DNA from: Acetofilamentum sp.
Lineage (GTDB): Bacteria > Bacteroidota > Bacteroidia > Bacteroidales > JAFGXI01
NCBI GenBank assembly: GCA_020720565.1
Contig: DYOK01000033.1
Location: forward strand, 2,863-15,337
DNA length: 12,475 nt
Direction of reading: 5' to 3'
A program made the translations under genes and the position numbers. This document shows positions 1-6,222 of the stretch, in pieces. Each line of letters begins with the position of its first letter. Position 1 is the first letter of the stretch. A model generated the notes under the pieces. The model saw nothing but the letters and a program-made list of their open reading frames with translations. It did no database searches and was not told the DNA's origin.

Positions 1-613
1 TGGTAATTGCAATATTTGCAATACTTATCGTCCATTCAAGCCTATTGGCGAAGATTTATATGATATCAAAAGGCAAAAAAGTATTCTTGCTAAAGGGGGG
101 ATAAAACCCAGTCAGTTTAAAGAATTATTGTTTAATCAAAGCACCAACTATTGGTCGACTTTTATCGATTCAAAATGGCATGCCTATGGAGAAAAAGTGA
201 ATCTATTGTATTATTTACCTTTGATAAGCGATAAAGAAATGGCGGAGGTTCTTAAACGTGAGATGCTTTGGCAAGATGTTAAAAATGACTCGTTTACAAA
301 ACACTTCGATTGTGTTGCAGAGCCGTTGACCAATTTTATCAGACAAAAAAGAATAGGGCAATCCAGACGTATTTTTCAACTCAGTAACATGATTAGGGTG
401 GGGGAATTGACACGTTCCGAGGCAGAGGGGATACTAAATTCTAATCCGAAAAATGAAAGTATTGAAGCGTTTAACGAGGCATTCGACCAGATTGGAATTC
501 ATGCACAAGATGTCGAATTGGCTGCAAAAGTACCAATGGGCAAATGGGAAGCACATCGGTCGAAACGCAATAGATTATTTGCCTATATTCGAAAAAAAAT
601 CACTCATTCATAG
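1..613 (+). CDS. C-terminal part of a PP-loop / N-acetyl sugar amidotransferase-like protein (5' end outside window)
   Basis: The reading frame is open from base 2 to the TAG at 611-613, so the gene starts before the window. A TTG at 128 is unlikely to be the true start because the upstream codons read as good protein. The visible 203 residues open with a CNIC cysteine pair. In the middle they carry a YYLPLISDKEMAEVLKRE segment, then a region ending ELTRSEAEGIL. This order (YYxxY-x-K-E-LKRE-LGW, FTxF, a basic R-rich stretch, then LTREEAL) resembles the C-terminal half of N-acetyl sugar amidotransferases of the WbpG/PseA type, which use an ATP-pyrophosphatase (PP-loop) domain to aminate sugars for surface polysaccharide. 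The PP-loop itself would lie upstream and cannot be seen, so the family is a recollection of pattern, not proof. The gene is followed 6 bp later by the next plus-strand gene, which suggests co-transcription. Confidence 0.5.
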   Translation, partial: GNCNICNTYRPFKPIGEDLYDIKRQKSILAKGGIKPSQFKELLFNQSTNYWSTFIDSKWHAYGEKVNLLYYLPLISDKEMAEVLKREMLWQDVKNDSFTKHFDCVAEPLTNFIRQKRIGQSRRIFQLSNMIRVGELTRSEAEGILNSNPKNESIEAFNEAFDQIGIHAQDVELAAKVPMGKWEAHRSKRNRLFAYIRKKITHS

Positions 614-619
614 TTACAC

Positions 620-1288
620 ATGCAAACACTCTTAAGCGAGATTCGTCGTAAAATTAGAACCCGCGATAACGGCCCAGCGGTAGATGCCATGCGAAAATTG
701 GGGATCAACTATAAAACCATTCATGGACTTTCGATTGCCGAAATAAAAGCCATCGCTCAAACATACGCCCCAAACAATGATTTGGCCATTGAACTTAGGG
801 GCTGGGATCATCGCGAATTTAAAATTTTAGCCACTTTTATTCAATCGTACAAAACACTCACTTGGGAGCAATTGTTAGATTGGGAAAAAGAACTTAAGAA
901 TATCGAGATATGTGAGCAACTTTCTTATAATCTGATATTTCCTTCTCCTTTAGCCATCCAGTTTGTCGAATATAGTTTTACGCATGTCGATAGCTATGTT
1001 CAAAAAACAGGTTTAATCACTTTATCTTGGCTAGCCAGAAAATCGACCGAAACACCTTCTGCTTGGTTCGAGCAAAAAATCCCACAATTGCGGCAGTTAT
1101 TATCCGATAATGTGATGCTGGCAAAAGGGATTAGTCTGGCACTGAGAACTATTGGGCGCCGCTCTAAGGCCTTGAACCAAATGTGTCTGGACTTTGTTTC
1201 GACGATTGATTCCGAACAATGGTATGCTAACAAATTGATTGTTACCGAAGCACAGTGGGAATTAGAATCCTTTAAAGAAACACTTTAA
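620..1288 (+). CDS. Divergent AlkD-like DNA alkylation repair (HEAT-like repeat) protein
   Basis: This 222-residue, helix-rich protein fits the AlkD-like family in length (about 220-240 residues) and helical pattern. Typical AlkD removes alkylated purines without base flipping, using a Trp, an Asp and an Arg on its concave face. By hand alignment with the copy at 11730, the Trp-Asp-x-x-Asp segment is replaced here by residues 95-99 (IEICE), and the catalytic Arg aligns with Lys129 (YVQKTGLITL). The protein therefore probably binds DNA or another ligand without canonical glycosylase activity, or uses other residues. The ATG at 620 lies 6 bp after the preceding stop, consistent with an operon, and no clear Shine-Dalgarno is visible. 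The 3' side converges on the OmpA gene, with a 93-bp repeat in between and no T-rich terminator seen. Confidence 0.7.
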   Translation: MQTLLSEIRRKIRTRDNGPAVDAMRKLGINYKTIHGLSIAEIKAIAQTYAPNNDLAIELRGWDHREFKILATFIQSYKTLTWEQLLDWEKELKNIEICEQLSYNLIFPSPLAIQFVEYSFTHVDSYVQKTGLITLSWLARKSTETPSAWFEQKIPQLRQLLSDNVMLAKGISLALRTIGRRSKALNQMCLDFVSTIDSEQWYANKLIVTEAQWELESFKETL

Positions 1289-1360
1289 TCCGATTTCTTG
1301 CTTAGTCCGTTTTGGTTGAAAAATAACAGCACAATAAACTAAATACTTGATGCACTTATT

Positions 1361-1454
1361 TAAGTATTTCGTATAATTTAAAGTCGTTTTTTGTTAAGCC
1401 AAAAGATTGGTAAATAACCAATGACAAAAAAACAAGAATAGGTCGAATACCTTA
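1361..1454 (+). repeat. 93-bp dispersed repeat, copy D (94 bp, most divergent)
   Basis: It begins TAAGTATTT and ends CCTTA like the other three full copies, and is roughly 79% identical to copy B with small A-run length differences. Its middle stem is perfect: ATTGG (1406-1410), a 7-base loop, CCAAT (1418-1422). The right-end hairpin is weakened to AGGT/ACCT because GAAGACC is GAATACC here. The final TTA (1452-1454) is the TAA stop of the minus-strand OmpA gene. An upstream AAATACTT (1341-1348) pairs perfectly with AAGTATTT (1362-1369) across the left boundary. Confidence 0.8.
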
Positions 1455-3575
1455 GTTTTTCAAAACTTTAAACTCTACACGTCGGTTGTTTTTACGTCCT
1501 TCCTCGTCGTTGTTAAACGAAATGGGTTGTGCTTCGCCATAGCCAACTACTTTAAGTCTACTGGTCGAAATGCCATGATTGAGTAAGTAGTCTGCAACCG
1601 ATTGTGCTCGAGCTTGCGATAATCTTTGATTGGTCTGCTCAGAACCGACGTCGTCGGTATGACCACCAATTTCGATTACTAATTCGGGGTTATTATTCAA
1701 GAAAGCTATGGTTCTGTCTAACTCAAGAAACGATTCTGGTTTTAAAGTCGCTTTCCCGTACTCGAAGAAAATATTATTTAAACGAACTACTTGGCCAACT
1801 TCGATAGGCGATAAGGTCATCATTTCGTCGTCGAGTTCGGTGTATTCGTCAATGTCAGTTAAGTCAATGTTTTTGTTGATTTCGAAAAATCCTAGACCAA
1901 TGGCTCTAAAGCCATATTTTTTTCCTGCAGGTAAAACTATTTTGAAAGCCCCTGTGTTGGGATCAGTTCGTGCAATGGCCACTTCTTTACCTGTAGCTAA
2001 GTCTTCGACCACAATTCGAGCGTCGATGGGCTCATTGGTTTTACCATTTCTAACCACACCCGAAATTAAAACCACGGGGTTTGGTTTGGCTAACTTGGGT
2101 AATTCAATTCTAAAAATGTCGTTTTTACCAATGGAATTGTTTGAGGTTGAGTAGTATGCGTATGTTCCAGAAGCCGGAATGTTGTATTTAGAATCCATTT
2201 CGGGGCTATTAACTATTGGGCCGAGGTTTTGAGGTTCCGACCAATTTTCCCAGGTGTCGTCTAAACGTGTTGTGGCAAAAATATCAGCTTTTCCGTATCC
2301 TGCATGTCCTTCGGAAGAGAAATATAAAGTCACTCCGTCGGCAGCTAAGAAAGGGCTGTAGTCGTTGGCAACGGTGTTGATGGTCTTGCCCATATGGATA
2401 GGCGCATCCCATTGGTTATCTGCTTTACGGAATGCTACATATAAGTCCAATTCACCTTTGCCCTCTTTACGGTCGAGCGACATGATCAAAAATCGACCAT
2501 CGTTCGACAAGTAGTAGCTGGCATACGGACTGTTGTTGTAAAAATTAGCAATAGTTTGTTTTTCTGGATACGCCCAACCAGTACGTGTTCGGTAGGTTAA
2601 CGAAACACCAGGATACATTTCCCCAGTTTCTTTATAGATATTACCTAGTAAAAGAGCGTTTCCGTCGGGGGTAATCGATTGTACAAAGTTGTTGTGGACA
2701 TTATTTAGTGGAGCACCAATATTCACAGGTATTTTCCAAACGCCATTGGCATCTAAATCGGCATACCAAATATCATCTTCGTCTTTGTGAGTACCTGCAT
2801 TTTCTGGATGAAACTTACGGTCAAAATACAAACGCTTACCATCGGGCGAAATCATTGGAGCCGTTTCGTCGTAGACAGAGTTAATTTTGTCGCCTAGGCT
2901 TTCGGGTTGAGCTGAAAACTTAAGATCAGGAATCAAATTGATTTCGTTTAATACAGGATATTCGCTATCAGAAAGTCCAATGGCATCGATTTGATTTTGC
3001 CCAGGAACAGCAATTGGGGTGGTCAATATTTTAACTTGCGACACATAAAAAGAACTCACTTGAGGAAGTACCACCGATAACATTCGGGCTTTTTCTGTGG
3101 CGGCTTGAGGTGTTGCCGTATAGACAACTTGGCTTTGTCCATCTTCCGAAATAATGCTAATCTCTTTGATGCTGCCAGGGTTAAAGCTTTCGGCAATTAC
3201 AATTTGTTTGATAATACGAGGGGTATCAAAGCCAACAATTACAAAAGCATCCCCAGCATCTTCAATCCCTTTTTTTTCACGAACATGCCATGCTGTTTTT
3301 GCATCACCGCCTGTGGGCATCACATTGGGTTTGCCAAGCAATTGTGTTGAACTTCCTTTAATGTCTTCGAATTGACTCGATACCTTAATCACTTTGTCGG
3401 CCCAATAAACAGTAGCATTCTTCTGAGTTTGTTTTTTTAATTCTTCTTCTTGCAGCAAAGTAGCATTCCATTTAACCTGATTACTGTCTGTTGCCGTTTT
3501 ATTAACCACGTCTTGAGCTATCGCAGGAACAAGAAATTCTAAACCTAAAACAAGTGAAAATAAGACTTTATTCAT
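1452..3575 (-). CDS. OmpA-family envelope protein with PD40 beta-propeller repeats
   Basis: The 707-residue precursor has a signal peptide (residues 1-20, cleavage AIA-Q; no lipobox Cys). Residues about 60-205 look like a beta-rich sandwich (SSQFE, WHVREKKG, VGFDTPR), perhaps discoidin-like. About 225-495 hold PD40/WD40-like propeller blades with ISPDGKRLYF, ITPDGNALLL and AADGVTLYFSS motifs. About 505-575 form a carboxypeptidase-regulatory-like Ig fold (SGVVRNGKTNEPI). About 595-707 are an OmpA C-terminal peptidoglycan-binding domain. Within it, Asp641 (GGHTD) and Arg656 (LSQAR) match the pair that binds diaminopimelate in OmpA. The protein is thus periplasmic or outer-membrane associated and anchored to the cell wall. 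The PD40-CRD-OmpA order recalls PorE of the type IX secretion system, but no TPR region is present, so that role is only possible. Its TAA stop is the end of a repeat; it is divergent from the tRNA-Leu. Confidence 0.88.
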   Translation of the reverse strand: MNKVLFSLVLGLEFLVPAIAQDVVNKTATDSNQVKWNATLLQEEELKKQTQKNATVYWADKVIKVSSQFEDIKGSSTQLLGKPNVMPTGGDAKTAWHVREKKGIEDAGDAFVIVGFDTPRIIKQIVIAESFNPGSIKEISIISEDGQSQVVYTATPQAATEKARMLSVVLPQVSSFYVSQVKILTTPIAVPGQNQIDAIGLSDSEYPVLNEINLIPDLKFSAQPESLGDKINSVYDETAPMISPDGKRLYFDRKFHPENAGTHKDEDDIWYADLDANGVWKIPVNIGAPLNNVHNNFVQSITPDGNALLLGNIYKETGEMYPGVSLTYRTRTGWAYPEKQTIANFYNNSPYASYYLSNDGRFLIMSLDRKEGKGELDLYVAFRKADNQWDAPIHMGKTINTVANDYSPFLAADGVTLYFSSEGHAGYGKADIFATTRLDDTWENWSEPQNLGPIVNSPEMDSKYNIPASGTYAYYSTSNNSIGKNDIFRIELPKLAKPNPVVLISGVVRNGKTNEPIDARIVVEDLATGKEVAIARTDPNTGAFKIVLPAGKKYGFRAIGLGFFEINKNIDLTDIDEYTELDDEMMTLSPIEVGQVVRLNNIFFEYGKATLKPESFLELDRTIAFLNNNPELVIEIGGHTDDVGSEQTNQRLSQARAQSVADYLLNHGISTSRLKVVGYGEAQPISFNNDEEGRKNNRRVEFKVLKN

Positions 3576-3665
3576 GAGTATGGCAAATTATTTTTATTAG
3601 TACATTTATGGAAAGATGAAATTATAACATTTTTTTTAAAACACAAAAAAAATAGTATTTTATCA

Positions 3666-3698
3666 TGTGAAAATTACAAAATAAATGTGTTATCTTTG
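3666..3698 (+). promoter_or_regulatory. Bacteroidota-type promoter for tRNA-Leu
   Basis: TATCTTTG at 3691-3698 matches the TAnnTTTG -7 element, and a TGTG at 3666-3669 sits 21 bases upstream where the -33 element is expected. The tRNA starts 18 bases after the -7 box. No comparable box is visible between the tRNA terminator and tig, so this promoter may also supply some tig transcript by read-through. Confidence 0.7.
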
Positions 3699-3716
3699 CA
3701 CCGCATTTAAAAAAAA

Positions 3717-3798
3717 GCGGATGTGGCGTAATTGGTAGCCGCGCCAGACTTAGGATCTGGTGTCGAGAGGCGTGGGGGTTCGAGTCCCTTCATCCGCA
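3717..3798 (+). tRNA. tRNA-Leu (anticodon UAG)
   Basis: The cloverleaf folds by hand: acceptor GCGGATG/CATCCGC, anticodon stem CCAGA/TCTGG with loop CTTAGGA (anticodon TAG at 3751-3753), a long class II variable arm TGTCGAGAGGCGT, and a T-arm containing GGTTCGAGTCC. It reads CUA and other CUN leucine codons. The acceptor is followed by A then CA, so the CCA end is not fully encoded and must be added by nucleotidyltransferase. Length is 82 bases. Confidence 0.95.
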
Positions 3799-3802
3799 CA
3801 AT

Positions 3803-3837
3803 ACCGCTTAACCTTTAATGGTCTAGGCGGTTTTTTT
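3803..3837 (+). terminator. Intrinsic terminator after tRNA-Leu
   Basis: ACCGC (3803-3807) pairs with GCGGT (3827-3831), with a second inner CC/GG pairing, and a run of seven T follows. It lies four bases after the tRNA and 39 bases before the tig start. Confidence 0.75.
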
Positions 3838-3875
3838 ATGGATTAATTTAGAGCGACAATAAAGTAAAAGGTCAT

Positions 3876-5204
3876 ATGGAAGTATTTAAAAGAGAGATTG
3901 ATGCACTTACATCAACTATCGTAATCAACATCGAAAGAAAAGATGTTGAGTCTGAAGTGGAAAAGTTGTTAAAAGACTATCGTAGAAAAGCTAATATTCC
4001 TGGGTTTAGGGTAGGTAATGCACCTCTAGGCATGATTAAACGGATGTATGGTCATTCAATTATGGCCGACGAACTCAATAAAAAAGTATCGCACGAATTA
4101 TTTAGCTATATCCAAAACGAGAAAATGGATATTTTAGGCGAACCATTACCTTCGGAACAAGATGCAAAATCAATCGACTGGGATACGGATCAAAATTTTG
4201 AATTTTTTTTCGATGTGGCCATTGCTGAGCCTTTCGAAGTCAAATTGTCGAAAAGAGACAAGTTGCCATACTACGATGTGGAGCCCGGCGACGAATTAAT
4301 TGGTAAATATATCGAAGGTTACAGAAAACAATTTGGCGAATATAAAGATGCCGAAGTGGTAAGCGAGAGCGATTTGGTTAAAGTAAATTTTGCTGACAAT
4401 CAATCGGATTTTCAAATCTCAAATGCATCGGTTTTAGTAAGTTCTATTAAAGATGTGGAATCTAAAAACTTATTTATTGGTAAAAAAACAGGCGATAAAT
4501 TTGAGCTTGTACTTAGAACCGCTTTTCCAAATGCGGCCGATTTAAAATCGATGCTCGATACCGACGACCAAGGTTTAGAATCGTTGTCGGACAACTTTAC
4601 GGTTACAATAGAAAGCGTATCGAGCTATGTAATGGCCGATCTGAATCAAGAATTGTTCGATAAAGTATTTGGACAAGGCAATGTGAGTACCGAAGACGAG
4701 TTTAAATCGAAAGTAATTGAGGCTGCTAAAACAAATCTTAAAAAAGATGCAGATTATAAATTGCATATCGACGCTAAAGAAAAATTGATTTCAAAAACAG
4801 AATTTGCTTTGCCTGACGCCTTCTTAAAACGTTGGTTAATTACGACAAACCAAGATATCACTCAAGAGATTTTAGATAAAGAATATCCAATGTTTCGAGA
4901 GGATATGAAATGGCAATTAATTAAAGGTAAGGTTATTAAAGATCACGAAATTAAAAGCAATCCCGACGACTTGTTAAGAATTGCCAAAGAATATACCGCG
5001 GCGCGTTTCCAAATGTATGGTGGATATACTTTCCCCGATGAACTTATCGAGAATTTTGCAAGTGAAGAATTAAAGAAAAAAGAAGAGCGTCAAAAATTAG
5101 TTGAGCGCGAACTCGAAGAAAAAGTGATTGAGTTCGTAAAATCAACTGTAAAGCTCGAAAATACTGCCATTTCCTACGATGAATTCAATAAAATGTTCAA
5201 CTAG
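3876..5204 (+). CDS. tig: Trigger factor (ribosome-associated chaperone)
   Basis: The 442 residues are the usual length for trigger factor, which binds ribosomal protein L23 at the exit tunnel and shields nascent chains. The ribosome-docking signature is clear: Gly43-Phe44-Arg45-Val46-Gly47 (PGFRVGNAPLGMIKRMYG), with Phe-Arg at the same positions as in E. coli. Residues 1 to about 115 form the ribosome-binding domain. About 150-245 correspond to the FKBP-like PPIase domain, which is degenerate here, as is common in Bacteroidota. About 250-440 are the long helical arms, ending in a charged region with many Lys/Glu. The ATG at 3876 starts right at the conserved N-terminus; a weak AAAAGG lies a few bases upstream. 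The gene heads the tig-clpP-clpX cluster and follows a tRNA-Leu terminator. A 93-bp repeat starts 22 bp after its stop. Confidence 0.95.
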   Translation: MEVFKREIDALTSTIVINIERKDVESEVEKLLKDYRRKANIPGFRVGNAPLGMIKRMYGHSIMADELNKKVSHELFSYIQNEKMDILGEPLPSEQDAKSIDWDTDQNFEFFFDVAIAEPFEVKLSKRDKLPYYDVEPGDELIGKYIEGYRKQFGEYKDAEVVSESDLVKVNFADNQSDFQISNASVLVSSIKDVESKNLFIGKKTGDKFELVLRTAFPNAADLKSMLDTDDQGLESLSDNFTVTIESVSSYVMADLNQELFDKVFGQGNVSTEDEFKSKVIEAAKTNLKKDADYKLHIDAKEKLISKTEFALPDAFLKRWLITTNQDITQEILDKEYPMFREDMKWQLIKGKVIKDHEIKSNPDDLLRIAKEYTAARFQMYGGYTFPDELIENFASEELKKKEERQKLVERELEEKVIEFVKSTVKLENTAISYDEFNKMFN

Positions 5205-5226
5205 GGTTTCGAAGCATTGCCAAAAG

Positions 5227-5319
5227 TAAGTGCTTTGAATAATATAATGTCGTATTTTATTTAACTAAACGACTGATAGAATGTCAGTTACAAAATTAAT
5301 AAATAGGTCGAAGACCTTA
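5227..5319 (+). repeat. 93-bp dispersed repeat, copy A (tig-clpP spacer)
   Basis: This is a full copy from TAAGT to CCTTA, identical to copy B at 76 of 93 positions by hand count with no gaps. The middle hairpin is ACTGA (5272-5276), a 7-base loop, TCAGT (5284-5288). The right-end hairpin AGGTC-GAA-GACCT is at 5305-5317. It ends 26 bp before the clpP ATG and fills most of the spacer, so any promoter or leader of clpP must lie within or next to it. No TAnnTTTG box is visible in it. Confidence 0.88.
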
Positions 5320-5322
5320 ATT

Positions 5323-5349
5323 ATGAATGAAAATATACTGATAAAATGA
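5323..5349 (+). other. Possible 8-codon leader ORF overlapping the clpP start
   Basis: ATG at 5323 opens MNENILIK and ends at TGA 5347-5349, which overlaps the clpP ATG as ATGA. Such an overlap can couple translation. No ribosome binding site is evident, and a short ORF of this kind can occur by chance. Confidence 0.25.
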
Positions 5350-6017
5350 ATCCAAACGAATTTAAAAAATATGCTCGCTTAGAGCACGGTATCAGCAGCT
5401 TAAGAATGGAGCAATATGCTTCGATATACGATAATTACATTTCGCCGACCATTATCGAAGAACGTCAGTTGAATATTGCCACTATGGACGTATTCTCACG
5501 TTTGATGATGGACCGAATTATTTTCTTAGGTTTGCCTATCGACGACTATGTGGCTAACATTATCCAAGCCCAGTTGTTGTTTTTAGAATCTAACGATTCG
5601 AACAAAGATATTCAGATTTATCTTAACTCTCCAGGGGGCTCGGTCTATGCTGGCTTAGGCATTTACGATACCATGCAGTATATTACACCCGATGTGGCTA
5701 CAATATGTACCGGTATGGCGGCTTCAATGGCGGCGGTTTTGTTAACTGCAGGGGCTAAAGGGAAACGTTCGGCTTTACCACACTCACGTGTTATGATTCA
5801 CCAACCTATGGGAGGTGCAAGCGGACAGGCTTCTGATATCGAAATTACAGCTCGCGAAATTCAAAAATTGAAACGTGAATTGTACGAAATTATCGCTTTA
5901 CACTCTGGCAATGCCTACGATAAAATCGAATTAGATTCAGATAGAGATTATTGGATGATTGCTCAAGAAGCCAAAGATTATGGCATGATTGACGAAATTC
6001 TTGAACGTAAAAAGTAA
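5346..6017 (+). CDS. clpP: ATP-dependent Clp protease proteolytic subunit
   Basis: This 223-residue serine peptidase assembles into two stacked heptameric rings and, with ClpX, degrades tagged or misfolded proteins in the cytoplasm. The triad is complete: Ser127 in GMAASMAA, His152 in RVMIHQPMGG and Asp197 in the IELDSDRDYWM segment. The oxyanion-region motif NSPGGSVYAGL is at 94-104. The N-terminus carries about 30 more residues than the processed E. coli enzyme, as is usual in Bacteroidota and possibly a propeptide. The ATG at 5346 is the first plausible start in frame. Direct repeats A and B lie on both sides. clpX follows after 205 bp, an unusually long spacer with its own hairpin, so the two genes need not share one transcript. 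Confidence 0.97.
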   Translation: MNPNEFKKYARLEHGISSLRMEQYASIYDNYISPTIIEERQLNIATMDVFSRLMMDRIIFLGLPIDDYVANIIQAQLLFLESNDSNKDIQIYLNSPGGSVYAGLGIYDTMQYITPDVATICTGMAASMAAVLLTAGAKGKRSALPHSRVMIHQPMGGASGQASDIEITAREIQKLKRELYEIIALHSGNAYDKIELDSDRDYWMIAQEAKDYGMIDEILERKK

Positions 6018-6075
6018 TTTAAGCACAAATTAAATCCATCATATCGACAATGATTGATGTGGGTTGATTATAAAT

Positions 6076-6168
6076 TAAGTATTTTGAATAATTTAATGTT
6101 GTATTTTATTAAGTTAGGAGCTTGATAAATTGTCAGTTACAAAAACAAGAAATAGGTCGAAGACCTTA
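6076..6168 (+). repeat. 93-bp dispersed repeat, copy B (clpP-clpX spacer)
   Basis: This is a full-length copy, TAAGT to CCTTA; it matches copy C at 74 of 93 positions and copy A at 76. The middle stem is CTTGA/TCAGT (6121-6125 with 6133-6137) with a T-G wobble and one outer mismatch. The right-end hairpin AGGTC-GAA-GACCT is intact. Together with copy A it flanks clpP as direct repeats about 850 bp apart. Confidence 0.88.
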
Positions 6169-6179
6169 ATTGAATTTAT

Positions 6180-6209
6180 AGTCTGCTGATACTTTTAGCA
6201 GACTTTTTT
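6180..6209 (+). terminator. Terminator-like hairpin just before clpX
   Basis: AGTCTGCT (6180-6187) and AGCAGACT (6197-6204) form a perfect 8-bp stem with a 9-base loop, followed by a T-run to 6209. It would stop transcripts coming from clpP only 13 bases before the clpX ATG. Either clpX starts its transcript very close to its start codon, or the hairpin acts as an attenuator that is partly read through. Confidence 0.65.
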
Positions 6210-6222
6210 AATATTGAAAATT

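Noticed and set aside
1361..1454. Repeats as a CRISPR array
   Set aside because: The copies are 93 bp, kilobases apart and separated by genes; there is no regular spacing and no cas gene.
2000..2010. GTCTTCGACC within the OmpA gene as another repeat module
   Set aside because: It encodes Val-Glu-Asp in a conserved frame and lacks the flanking repeat sequence; the match is likely due to coding.
1708..2154. Plus-strand open frame of 148 residues inside the OmpA gene
   Set aside because: It lies opposite a clear OmpA/regulatory-domain coding frame and has no domain features of its own; it is a shadow of that gene.
6028..6066. Imperfect hairpin after the clpP stop (AATCCATCA with TGATGTGGGTT)
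   Set aside because: It needs a bulge and a wobble and has no T-run, so it is not supported as a terminator.
5227..6168. clpP between two repeats as an integron cassette with attC sites
   Set aside because: The repeats lack the GTTRRRY/RYYYAAC core sites, and clpP is a housekeeping gene in its normal tig-clpP-clpX order.
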